This document shows positions 49,885 through 60,861 of a DNA stretch of 64,000 nt, one piece after another (within the stretch, counting starts at the first letter, position 1; every line of letters starts with the position of its first letter). Source of the DNA: Apiospora phragmitis (Eukaryota > Ascomycota > Sordariomycetes > Amphisphaeriales > Apiosporaceae); NCBI GenBank assembly GCA_038363925.1, contig JAQQWL010000002.1, forward strand, positions 1,674,001 to 1,738,000, given 5' to 3'. The position numbers and the translations under genes were made by a program. The notes under the pieces are model-generated. The model searched no databases, was not told where the DNA came from, and saw nothing but the letters and a program-made list of their open reading frames with translations.

Positions 49885-50949
49885 ATGGCAGTCGACCTCT
49901 CTGTCAAGCTGACGAACAGGTGTAAGTGCCCAGCCCGCCCTGTGCGTCGACGTGACGTGATAGGCATGCATGACATGCGTATAGACATAGACTATTCGTG
50001 CTGACAGCTGGTTTGCTCCCATCACAATAGCACGCAAACAGGCCATCAAGAGACTTCCCGCCTCTCTCGACCTGCCCAACAATGCCAATGTCGAGGACGC
50101 CAAGATCGCCGTCGCCCGCAAGGCCGGCATCAACGACCACAACCGCATTGGTCTCTTCGACCCGACCACTAATAAGACCCTGAAGGACCGCAAGGCCCTG
50201 CTGCGCGACTTGAAGCTCGACGAGCTCCTGGTCAAGGACCTGGGTCCTCAGCTGGCGTGGCGTACCGTCTTCCTGATTGAGTACTTCGGGCCTCTGCTTT
50301 TCCACCCTATCTTCCTCGGTCTGCGAAACTACATCTACCCCGCCCTGTACCCGTACGTCAAGGGCTTTGTCCCGGTACCCAACCACGATGGCGGCGCTCT
50401 GTCTGTCTCGCAGCAGATCACCTTCGCCTGCGTCATGCTGCACTTCCTGAAGCGCGAGTTTGAGACTGCCTTCATCCACAAGTTCTCCGCCAGCACCATG
50501 CCCGTGGCCAACGTGTTCCGCAACTCGTTCTTCTACTGGGCCGTCGCTGGTCTGCTGGCCGCCTTCGAGGTCTACCCCCCTTCTCGCCCGCCGCCAAGGC
50601 CGAGAACCTGTCCATTGATGCCCTGGGCCTTGCTCTCTACTGCTTTGGCGAGTTCATGAACTTCCGGGTCCACTATTACCTGTCCACCCTGCGCAGCCCC
50701 GGCGGAACCGAGAGAAAGATTCCCCGTGGTCTGGGCTTCGAGCTGGTGACTAGCCCCAACTACATGTACGAGATTCTTTCCTGGATCGGGGTTATTCTCA
50801 TCAGCCGCTCTCCCTCCGTCGCCCTCTTCATCGCGGTCGGCTCCATGTACATGTTTACCTGGGGCAAGGGCAAGGAGCGGGCCTATCGCAAGGAGTTCGG
50901 CGACAAGTACAAGAAGAAGCGATTCGTCATGCTCCCTGGCCTTCTGTAG
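49885..50949 (+). CDS. tsc13: very-long-chain enoyl-CoA reductase Tsc13 (one frameshift)
   Basis: Two exons, 49885-49921 and 50031-50949; the 109-base intron has GTAAGT and TAG. About 318 residues. The N-terminal 75 residues form the ubiquitin-like domain typical of TECR/Tsc13 (ASLDLPNNANVEDAKIAVAR). Several membrane segments follow (FLIEYFGPLLFHPIFLGL, FFYWAVAGLLAAFEV, YEILSWIGVILISRS, SVALFIAVGSMYMFTWG), and the steroid-reductase C-terminal motif is RAYRKEFGDKYKKKRFVMLP. The enzyme performs the last reduction in each elongation round of very-long-chain fatty acids in the ER. The frame is lost at 50575-50580, where six C stand for an expected seven; the following frame reads on through FGEFMNFRVHYYLSTLRSPG. 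It converges on the BLOC1S1-like gene, 238 bases away. Confidence 0.94.
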
Positions 50950-51187
50950 ATTACTATTCTTCACGGACCTTGGTTCTTGAGCTGCTTCGCATCGCTTCCA
51001 ATCAACCTGATTAGCGATATACACAGCTATGGTCGGGTTAGTCTAGATGGGATGAGTATTCAAAAGGTGTTAAGAGGAACGGTAGATAAAAATATCCAGG
51101 TGTTACGTTAGATGAATATAAACCCATGACTCATTATATGTACTCCAGGGTTCTCATGTCGCTCTATGTCACATATATGATCCTCTC

Positions 51188-52781
51188 CTATGTGATCGTT
51201 GGTGGAGGCGGCCCCGAGCCACTTGCTACACTCTCACGAGACAATGTCCGGCCAGTGGAGGGAAAGCTCATCTCCGACGCGTCCAGATCCATCTTGTCGA
51301 AATCCGCCATCTCCTTAGCTTTCCTGTGCACGCTCGACGTCGAGCCGCCCTCGAGCGTGGTCTCAGAGCGCGCCACCGCCGCGGCATCGTCGTGCATGCT
51401 CGTCGCCATGGCCTCCCGGATACTAGCCTCGATGGCATTATCGACTGGGGAAAAGGGGCCGTCGTCATGTCTTCCCGTTTCCTCCTCCCGGCCAGCAGCG
51501 TCTTTGCTGGGACCAGGGGTCGCAGTAGCAGCAGGAGGAGTGCCCGAAGTGTCGTTTGTATCCACATCCATAGACTCTAGAGGTCCTTCATCAGCTCCAT
51601 CGCCGCCGCTACCGTTCTGGATCACGACCTCCTCGACCGTCTTCCCAGCTGTTGACAACGCCGACGGAGCCGCAGCGCCAGCGCCGAAGCCGCCGTCGTC
51701 AAGTTCCATCTCGTTCACGGCCCCGACCAAGCCAACCTCGTCGAGCGGACTAGCAGCAGTCGCTTTCGCTTTCTTCCCTGCTACTTTTGCTGCGGCCTCT
51801 GCCCCCTCTTCCCTCCCCCCTATCTATACTCGCCCTCCGACTTCCCCTCTGGCTCCCACCACCACTATCGCTACCACTCCAATAACTCCCACTCCCGCTA
51901 CTACTACTATACCCCCCCTCACTCTCCCCCTCCCCGTCCCCCTCGCGCGCCAACCGCAACGTCTCCTCCAGCACCAAGAAGTCCCGCTCCAGCACCTCGG
52001 CCCAGTTCTGCACGTTGCCCGTCTCCTTGATGCGCCTGCCCGCGTCGCGCGCCACTTTCGCGAGCTTGTCGTTCTCTTTGCGCAGCGACTCGGTCGCTTT
52101 CGCGACGTCGCTCTCCTGCCGCGACAGCTGCGACGCGTTGGCGTGCAGCAGGCTCGCGCGCGACGTCAGCTCCGCGTCGAACAGGTTCGACATGGTGGCC
52201 ACGAGGGCGTCGCGGGCTTCGGTCATGTGCAGGGTCGTCGTGGTCGAGGGGAGGTGGGGCATGATGGCGTTGCTGCTAGTGTTCGTGTTGGTGGTGGTGT
52301 TGGCGGTGCTGGTAGTAGCAGGTCCTTTCCCTCGTGCGGCTTGGCTGTTGCCGAGGCTGCTGCTGCTGGGGGGTGGGCCAGGATGCGACCGTGGCGTCTG
52401 CTGTTGGTGCGAGATGGCGGCCGAGGAGGAGGGGCCCGCCCGCGTGGAGGAAGAAGAGGTGGCATAGGATGGGAACGAAGGGGATGACAGCGCCGGGCTA
52501 GTCGTGCCGGAGGCGGTGACGGTCGTCGCCATCGCCTGGGCCATGGACGTGCGAGGCGAGAGGGGCGAGAGCGGTGAAGTAGTAGCAGAAGACGACGAAG
52601 TCGCAGGAGTAGCAGCAGTAGCAGCGCTCTCGGGCTGCTCTGCCGCAGTCGACGACGTCGTGGTGGGTTTGGATCCGAACGCCGTCGCCGCCGAGACCGA
52701 CGTGGTCACTCCCGCCGCAGAAGTCGGGCCCGGCGGTGCGGGGGTGGATGAGGGACCTGCAGCAGCAGTGGAGGTAGACAT
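51188..52781 (-). CDS. GCN5L1/BLOC1S1-domain protein with long disordered flanks (one frameshift)
   Basis: Single exon, about 530 residues; ATG at 52781 (MSTSTAAAGPSSTPA). Residues about 1-195 are Ser/Thr/Ala/Pro-rich and disordered. The central helical region (TEARDALVATMSNLFDAELT, then RKENDKLAKVARDAGRRIKE, and NVQNWAEVLERDFLVLEETL) matches the GCN5L1 domain of BLOC-1 subunit 1, which works in endosome-lysosome trafficking. A Ser/Gly-rich segment and an acidic tail follow. The frame slips at 51815-51820 (six G on the coding strand, five expected); in the other frame it continues EGAEAAAKVAGKKAK and VGLVGAVNEMELDDG. Human BLOC1S1 is only about 125-150 residues, so the flanks are fungal additions. 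Confidence 0.8.
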
Positions 52782-53712
52782 GGTCGTGGGGGTCTTCTCT
52801 CCTCCAACCCAGTTGAGTCTAAAGAAGTGGCTCTTGGTGATGCAAAATCCACCCCTAGTCGACTGATGTAGTGTGTTAGATTTTGGCTTGCTTTTACGAA
52901 GATGAAGATGTGAGACGTGTTGATCGCCTGAGATGTTGGCGGTTAGTTGGTTTGCCTCCCAGTTTTGAAGAGGGGTCGGCATATCAATTTTGACTGGCTC
53001 TGTGTGTCAGCTGTTTTCGAAACAACCTAGGAGCATCAACATATATCCGTCTATGCATGCTTTGTGTGACATACATGAACTCCCAGAAACGGAGCATTCG
53101 ATAGATATATTCTGTCCCTCATTCGTCACATATATCAACCCGGCGAATCTCATCATAATAAGGCAGTTGATGCATCTCTTGTATTTGTGTTGTCTGTCGT
53201 TCACTTTCTCGCTAAGGTCATCTATTAAAACATTACAATACTCGCTTTACATAGTCCAAGTCAGTCCAAAACAACCTCCCAAAAGATTTCAACGCCAGCC
53301 CAATGCCACGCCACGCCACGCCATGCCATGCGGGGAGAAACTTCAGCAGCGGAAATATGAATAAGGACGCCAAACGTGGACCCAGGGACCCAAAGCCAAA
53401 ACTCCAGGCATCTTAATGCCATGTGTGTGTGCAGAAGCAAAAATCAAAACCATGTTTTCCCGCGTGTACCGCTTTTACCGCCCTTCTAGACGGAACTATA
53501 CAACCTCTATCTAGCATATCGTAAGCCAAAAGGCTCCTCCCCATTGGTAGTACATTATAAGCCACGAGCGCCCATGACTGCTTAGTCTTGTGCAGGATAA
53601 TAGGATGCCCGGGCCCGCAACTTGTGGGTATATGAATCAGATAAATAGAAGCAGCGGTACCAGACCTGATACCTCGAATAAGCTCCTATCTCTTTGGGTA
53701 TCAACGGTTGGC
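52782..53712. other. intergenic region, BLOC1S1-like promoter and Sog2 3' end
   Basis: No gene seen. A 5-base repeat (CCACG/CCATG, about five units) lies at about 53304-53331. Confidence 0.5.
53304..53331. repeat. short CCACG/CCATG tandem repeat
   Basis: Five-base units: three of CCACG then two of CCATG, in about 28 bases. It lies in the 3' flank of the Sog2 gene. Confidence 0.5.
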
Positions 53713-56700
53713 CTAGAATGCAGGCCTACTTCCGCTTCCATTCCGTCTGAACGGTCCGGGGTTACTGTCGCCGTTGGGCGACAGCATGGCATTAGCGGCC
53801 GCATACGGGCCGCCATCTTGGCCCGATGTCATAGAGGATATCGAATTAAGCGACGTTGTAGAGCTGTTCATCGTTCCCGTGCGTGAAAGCTGTAAACCGC
53901 CCATGGAAATCAACGCATCAGCTCGCTCGAAAACGTTCCCAGAAAAGGCCCTGTCAAACGAGGCACTCTGGGGCGTCGATGGCACTGTGGCCTGGACGGC
54001 GGGGCCCAAGGCAGCACTCTGGGGAGTGACAGGCAGCTGCATCTGAGAGACAGACGAGCTGCTGGATGAATGGTTGGGCGAATAGTAATTATGTCCGTCA
54101 TGCAGATAACCCGCTTGGCGGAAAAGATACGCCCATGGCGAAGATACGATGAGCTGTGTCGACTCCTTAACGCTTAGCTGTACCGGCCTCAGTCGGGTTC
54201 TAACATCCATGGACAGGGACACTTGGTCGATCGACATGCGCAGCGTCTGCCCATATTCAGCCCATGCATCGATGAAGCTCTTGCAATAACTCCAGAATAG
54301 TGGATCAGTTCGGACTCCGGGTTCTTTCAGTTTGATGGAGGAAAGGCGGTTCTTGAGCAGATCTGTTTGCTGTATGCTATGACTGCACCTCGAGATCAGG
54401 ATTTTCCAGTAGTTCTGGACGTGTTCCGGTGCCCGTTGCGCCCTGGCGTTGCGGAGGCCGAGGTTGAATTGCGTGTTGAAGTTGGGTAGAGTCCGCATAA
54501 TCAACTCCGTGGATTTTGATAGTGACAAGAATATCTTCTCAAAATGGCGCTCTTCCATTGTGACATCGCCAGTAAATCGACCATCGGTGCTCGTGGATAC
54601 GAAGGACTCGCCAGAACGAGGCGTTGCCGAAGTAATCGTGGCAGTCCGTCCGCTTCCATTGATGTAAGGCCCTCCCACATCTGTCGACACGCGAAGATTG
54701 CTTGGGTTATGCGCATAGTTATTGGGCCGCGAACGGGGAACCGGACCTGGGCCAGGGCGGTTCGCTGTCGGTGTCATCGAAGGCTCACGAGAGTGCGGCT
54801 TGAGGGTATTGTTAGGTCCGAGTCCGCGCGGTTCAAAGCTCTTCGGATGGCCCGAGAATCCGACCAAGGCCTCGTTAGCAGTAACACGAAGCTCCATAAT
54901 GCTGTTGAAGAGGCACATCATCATAGTGCGGATATACCTGGGATCCGCATTATCAACAATCATGTCCATGTTGTTAATCAAGAGCGAGCAGACGTGACTA
55001 TAGGCGTTGATGAGCGTTAGAACAGCTCTTTGAACGTTCTCGTTCTCTCGGCGAGCATAACCATCCTGATTCATGGCATTCTCGTGCTTCGAAATCTCGT
55101 GTTCCAGTTCCAAGACGTGGGATTCTGTGTTAAAGAACACAATCTCGAGACTTGAGCGTTTCGGTGTGCCGTCATTGGTAAGCCGAGTGAACAACTGTAT
55201 CATCGGGTGAATCTGAAATATGGAGTAAAGTATGCCTTTGGCGGACTCGAGGATCGGGTCCAGCACCTTCGATTCTCGTCGCTGCTCCGGCAATACTGAC
55301 AGGCGGCGAACATAGTTGGGTCGCTGTAGCAGAGGTTCGGCGGGGCTGTTGGGACTGACTACGGATCCCATGTTGGGATTCAGGTTTCCCTGCATGGACG
55401 AGCCGTGACTCAATCCTCGATAATGACTGAAGCGGTTATTTGCTTGCGTTTCGTCCAGTGTGCCCAGCTCGTTGGCCCTTTTAGATACGAGGGCCATTCG
55501 CTTGTGCCGATCGCCCGGGCGCTCCGCCCTGGTGGCTTGCAGCAGTGTCTCACTGTTTGACCGAAGGCGCTCGTTGGGGTTCCCAATAGTCAGTGGCATT
55601 ATGCCAGGTCGGCGCATTGCTGTGTTCTGCTGAGACAGCCCTCGAGCGTGTGACCGTGAGGGTATGGGTGGCGGTCGGGGCACGTTGGGGGGACCGGATC
55701 TCGACAGCGTCGACGCCGTTGACTTTGATAGGAAACCGTCCACTGACGACACGCTTCAAGGGACCCCGTGGTGTCTCGACGTTGTCGCTGGCCTCATCGC
55801 CGCCATTTTCCAACTCGGCATTCCTTTCCGCATTCTCATATATTTTCTGTCTCAAAAACCGCTTGATGTGCGCCGTCACTGTGACTTCGGTAACCTCGCT
55901 CTCCTTTAGAAAGCCTTCGTTCGGCGGACTGCTTGCTTGTACCTGCAGGACCTCCCTCGGTGGAAAGGATATATTGTTGCCGTCTAGCTTGAGGACTTGC
56001 AATGACACCATATCAGCCAAGCAGAGTGGCAGCTCCTCTATGCGGTTCTTCTGAACTGCCAACACCTTCAAAGATGTCAACTTTGCAATATCCGGCGGTA
56101 GGACTCGGATCTTGTTTCTACCAAGATCCAGAATCTCCAATGACTTGAGGTCGCAGAGCTGCGCGTGGCATTAGTTATCTTTTGTCGCCTCAAGTAGTGT
56201 GTGGGCAGTTGCTTACTGGCAGCGGGAACTCCTTGATATAGTTGTTCCTAACATTGAGATATCGAAGAGAAGTGCACTCGGAGAACCTCCGGGGGGAAAG
56301 AGGACAATTTGTTGTGGGAAAGTGCTAGTCTGTTCAGGCGACCGGATGACTCTTCTGTCAGCAGATACTCTCGACAATTGGGTAGCAATTAGTCAGAGGG
56401 CACACGCTCACCTTTCTAATTCATTTTTGATGATATCCACGACCTCCTGGGCAACTCTTGAATGTTTTTTCGACTCAAGTCAATCGTGACACCGGGCTTC
56501 AGTTCGTTGCTGACGCCGCTGGCCTCGGCCGCTTGGGACTCGTTGTGTTGCAGAGCGTCTTTCATGGCCTCGCGGGCGAGTGATATGACCTGGCCAGCAG
56601 ACAAAGGCGCCGAGGCGGTCAGACCTCCCGAACCGTATGAAGTCGAACCATTTGGCGTGTGGTATTGTGGAGGTATGGGCGGTGGAGGTGGCATGTTGGA

Positions 56701-56826
56701 CAGAGAATTCTGTAGTCGTCGGACGCCTTGGGCGGGATTCGCAGGTAAGCCTCGAGAAGACGAAGATGAAGGTTGCTGTGGGAGGACGGCAGTACCCATC
56801 CCTCCCATGCCCATCATCGAAGACAT
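53713..56826 (-). CDS. sog2: leucine-rich-repeat protein Sog2, RAM signalling pathway (three frameshifts)
   Basis: Three exons: 56826-56412, 56329-56217 and 56158-53713 (introns 82 and 58 bases); about 990 residues after correction. Start chosen at ATG 56826 (MSSMMGMGGMG); a CAG just before it could also be an acceptor of a leader intron. N-terminal low-complexity region, then leucine-rich repeats (VTIDLSRKNIQELP, LALSHNKLSSFP, LRYLNVRNNYIKEFP, LEILDLGRNKIRVLP, LKVLAVQKNRIEELP, LQVLKLDGNNI). The large C-terminal part is the SOG2 domain (LVSKRANELGTLDETQ, SAKGILYSIFQIHPMIQLF). Sog2 is a component of the conserved RAM network with the kinase Cbk1/Orb6, controlling polarity and cell separation. 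Frame breaks: 56449-56451 (missing C), about 56289 (extra G) and 55687-55692 (extra C), all coding strand. Correction gives 991 codons. Confidence 0.92.
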
Positions 56827-59314
56827 CTGCAAACGGAGTTGGCGTCGGTCGCCAACTCGCACGGAATTATTTGTCCTCTCCCTTTACTCCGTATCGCTAT
56901 CGCAAATCAGTCGATTGATCCGAGGCTTGGTAGCTTCGAAAGTAAGGAGAGTGCCCTTTTTCGAGTCAACCGGGGTACCTGACACGATAATCGGAAGATC
57001 AATTCTCAGTTCCAGGCTGGGGGCTTGTTGGGTGCTGGGCGAGCTGCGTCCCAGGGGCATTATGCCGAACGAGTTCGGGCCAATTGAGTTTGAGAGTCGA
57101 GTGGGTTCAGCACGATGTCGAGATCGTCATGGCAGGAATATGCCGTGGAGATGGCTCCTGGGTGCAATGCGACCGGATGGCAGCAGGAAAGAACAAGCTG
57201 CTGCGAGAGAGGGTAGCAGACAACAATGTTCAGAGAACGAGTACTGTAGGTCAGAAGCCTCGAGCCGTCAGGGAGTTTCGAGTGCAAGGTTCAGCGGCCG
57301 GAGAGAAACAGGAACGAGAAAAAGAATGTCGAAGTTTCGCTTTCAAGGGACAAATGTTTCTTGGCGACGAGGGCGCAAAAGGGCAGACAGTTGAAACACG
57401 GTCGGTCGAGGGTTCTGATAAAGGTTACAACGGGCGGCGACAATGGCGGATCCAGTGCGACACCCTGGGCCGGCTGGATTGGGTTGGGTTGATGGTGGTG
57501 CAAGGTTGGGTGGAGAGGGATGACACCCCAGCCGGCTCTCTCTCTGTTAGGCTATGTGTCTACGGAGTACTGGTACACAATAAAGTGGTCGGGTTGGACC
57601 GTTGGAGAGACGGGATTTCGACCTTCTGTTCTGGGCAGCAATCGCCAGGAGAGTGAACGACGACAAAAAGTGACAATCGCCGAGTGAACAGATGAACAGG
57701 GGGGAGGTATTGGCGGTCCTCTCGCGTTCTGGCAAAGGGGGGATTGCTCTTTGTGTGGTTGTCGCGTAAGACTGGCCAAAGAGAAGTTCGATCACACTTG
57801 TCGGTTGGTTGGCTGATAGGAAGCGAAATGCTCCCTCCGTCCTCTCTCTCCCCACCAAAGAAAGACAAAGGCGGACTTTCACGCTTCTCTCCAGTCTTCA
57901 GATCAACGTTGCAAGTCGTCGCTTGTCGATATCAGTGGCTGGGAACTGACCAGGCTGTGGTCGGTGAACCAAACCTTGTCGACTCATCGAGCGTTGATTG
58001 ATGGATGCCGTGCTCGGGCTGTCTTGGGTCGATGCTTGCTTCGATTGTCTTGTCTCGTGTCCGGAGTAGTGGTTGACGTCTTTCCGGCTTCTGAATGGCT
58101 GGTCGCTTGCTACTGCGGGTTAGGCTGTGCTTTTGTTGTTTTTAGTGTTTGCCTCTCTCTTGCTGCCATCGCTGCCAAGCTCTCCATTCTGGCAGCATTC
58201 CTGTGAGCGCTACAAGTTTTTTGGTACCTGGCAGGTAAGCCGGCTGCTGCTAATGGCCCATGCCAGGCCGCTAACTTGTAGGGGATTAGGGGAAAAGCGG
58301 CGACCAGGGGTTCCAAGCCTTCGCTAGACGTGCTACCCCTACTTGCAGCAATTGTACTTACATTGACCAGAACCAGACAGGTTAAGTGCAATGCAAGGCA
58401 CGTTATCCCACGCGACAAAATGGGGACGACGAGGCTATCGATGACCTCAGAAATCTCTTGACTTGCATCACGGCTACTGCTCACGTGCCGGGTGGTTGAA
58501 TCTCTTGAAACACTTCCTGCAACCTCCCAAGATCTGCTGGACGCAGTGGATGTTATTCCCGTCTTGCCGTCAGGGTATGTCGGCCCCTAGCACCATCTCC
58601 CATCTGAAGTTGCCCAGCAGCCAGTCATTGCTGAGGGCAACACCAGAGCAGGCCCACCAACAACTGGGCCTAATAGCTGAAGCCTCATGGATCTTGTTAA
58701 CTGTGCGACCATAGCTTCACTCAAGGCGGCCCATCTTTGATATTATTCCTCAATTGATAGGGTTACACACTTCATGGCCGCTTGGATAGGAGGAAGCGGA
58801 AGCGGATGAGGAGAGTTTTAGCCAGGACCCTGACTGCCTGACCCATCTCGAGAGCTACTCTCCTAAGCTGCTGTAACCCACCGCAATTGTGTAGCATCAT
58901 CGACCTGTCTGCGAGCTGTCAATCACCCCCAAAAAGCCTTCCGTTTCAATAGCCCCAACGCCCCGACAGGAGTCATTTGTTGGAGCCTCAACTTGAGTCG
59001 CGCAACACGACTCGTCGGTGCTTGGCATCCGGTCTTTCTGGCATTCTCAGCATTCGATTTTGTTCGAGAACGAAGAAAGAAGGATAGGGGTTCACAAAAA
59101 TAGACATCGACATCGCACCAGCTGCCAGATTCGGCCTTACCCCCCGGCCAAGTCTAGATTCACTCTGGCCGTTGCTAGCGAGGGCATCATTTTACGAGTC
59201 CCACTAGCGTCTCGTCTATCTCGATATGCAGAGGGTCGTGTCGCCGCAAGAAACAACTTCAATGGGACCTGGGGTACAATGAGCCAATAGGATACCGCAC
59301 CTGGAAACCTCACG
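56827..59314. promoter_or_regulatory. 2.5-kb divergent region between Sog2 and RecQ
   Basis: Both genes start outward from this interval, so it contains both promoters and leaders. A perfect stem-loop lies at 56836-56858, just before the Sog2 start. Pyrimidine/purine-rich strand bias and simple CT runs (57530-57545, 57840-57855) suggest a long leader of Sog2. No coding region is supported. Confidence 0.45.
56836..56858 (-). promoter_or_regulatory. 9-base-pair stem-loop directly upstream of the Sog2 ATG
   Basis: GAGTTGGCG at 56836-56844 and CGCCAACTC at 56850-56858 are perfect complements around a 5-base loop. On the mRNA strand the stem ends nine bases before the ATG at 56826. Confidence 0.65.
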
Positions 59315-60861
59315 ATGCCACCCCTTAAACGGTCGAACTCCTATGTCATTCGAGACTTGGAATTCACGCTCCGCTCTCAGTTCAACAAGGCCGAATTCAG
59401 ACCCCAACAACGCGACATAATACGAGCGGCACTGGACCAGAAGGATGTATTCGTCCAGGCGGCAACCTCCTTCGGGAAAAGTCTGTGCTTCCAGCTCCCC
59501 GCCGTGATAGACCAGGGCAGTAAGTTACACACACGCAAGACTCGTGCAATCCAATATGAAGTGTTGCCGACTAACCGAAAGATCCAGTCACCATTGTGAT
59601 ATCGCCGTTGCTAAGCCTGATGATGAATCAGGTTGAAGCACTGCGAGCTGCCGATATCAACGCCCGCTCGCTAAACAGCAATACCCCTATTCCCGAGAGG
59701 GACGAAATCTACAGAGACCTGAAGTCTGGACATCCACGGATCCGGCTGCTCTATGTCACACCTGAACTATGTGCTCAGGATCGGTTCCGCGACCGGCTCA
59801 AGGTCGTCCATGAGCAGAAAGAGCTAGCCCGTATTGCTATTGACGAGGCGCATTGCATCTCCGAATGGGGCCATGACTTCCGCAAGGACTTCAAGCTGTT
59901 GAAGTGGTTCAGGGAGACGTTTGCAGACGTGCCCATTATGTGTCTGACGGCCACGGCCAATATGGCAGTGCGCAAGGACATCTTGACCATACTGGGTCTG
60001 AACAAGGAACCGGATCGGCTCCGGAGCTTCACCATGACAGCGCACCGTCCGAACCTGCACCTCGAGATCAGATATACGCAGGACCAGGACGACCAACGGC
60101 TCGCCGACTTCATCAAGTGGATCCGCAGCGTCTACAAGCGCCGCGAGGCTGACTCGCGCAAACCGGAGCTCGAACAGGTGGGCGAGCGTGTGGACAACGT
60201 CCCGGGCATCATCTACACCATCTCGCGCGACGAATGCGAGTCGCTCGCCGCGTCCCTGCGCTCCGAGGGCCTGGGCGCGCAGCCATTCCACGCCAAGCTG
60301 ACCAAGGACATGAAGGAGAAGACGCTGGCCAACTGGGTCTCCAACGTGCCCGGCTACGATATCATCGTGGCCACGACGGCCTTCGGCATGGGCATCGACA
60401 AGATGAACGTGCGCTTCGTCTGCCACTGGCGCCTGCCCAAGTCCTTCGAGGGCTACTACCAGGAAGCCGGGCGCGCCGGTCGCGACGGTAATGCCGCGTA
60501 CTGCTTCCTGTACTACTCGCGCGAGGACCGCGACCGCGTCTCCAGCATGATCATGCGCGACCGCAACCAGGCGATGGGCAGCGGCGGCGGCGACGGCGGC
60601 GCCGCGGTCACGTCCAACTTCGAGGCCCGCGTCCACAGCCTCCGCTCCCTTGCCGAGTACTGCGAGAGCGTCGACGCCTGCCGCCACCGCCTCATCTGCA
60701 AGTACTTTGGCGAGACCCAGGTGCCCGAGTGCGATTACGCCTGCGACTTTCACAAGGACGCCACGGATCTGCGGAGGCGTTTCTTCATGGGCCTCGCCAG
60801 CGAGGGCTTTATCTCGACCCAGAGGGAAGAGGGGGCTTACGAGGTGGACTGGGATGATTAA
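59315..60861 (+). CDS. short RecQ-family DNA helicase, 492 residues
   Basis: Two exons, 59315-59519 and 59588-60861, with a 68-base intron (GTAAGT, branch ACTAAC, CAG). Begins MPPLKRSNSYVIRDLEFTL; the RecQ motif 0 region FRPQQRDIIRAAL, Walker A SFGKS, motif Ia ISPLLSLMMNQVEAL, DEAH box (IAIDEAHCISEWGHDFR) and motifs IV-VI (FHAKLT, TTAFGMGIDKMNVRFV, YYQEAGRAGRDG) are all present. A zinc region follows (CRHRLICKYFGE, ECDYACDFH). The protein ends about 40 residues later, so it lacks the RQC winged-helix and HRDC domains of BLM/Sgs1. It should be an ATP-dependent 3'-5' helicase in DNA repair or fork processing. Intact. The fourth zinc ligand is His where Cys is expected. Confidence 0.94.

Noticed and set aside
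51126..52487. 453-residue plus-strand open frame opposite the BLOC1S1-like gene
   Set aside because: Ser/Pro/Thr-rich antisense frame over a low-complexity coding region; the minus strand has the conserved GCN5L1 domain.
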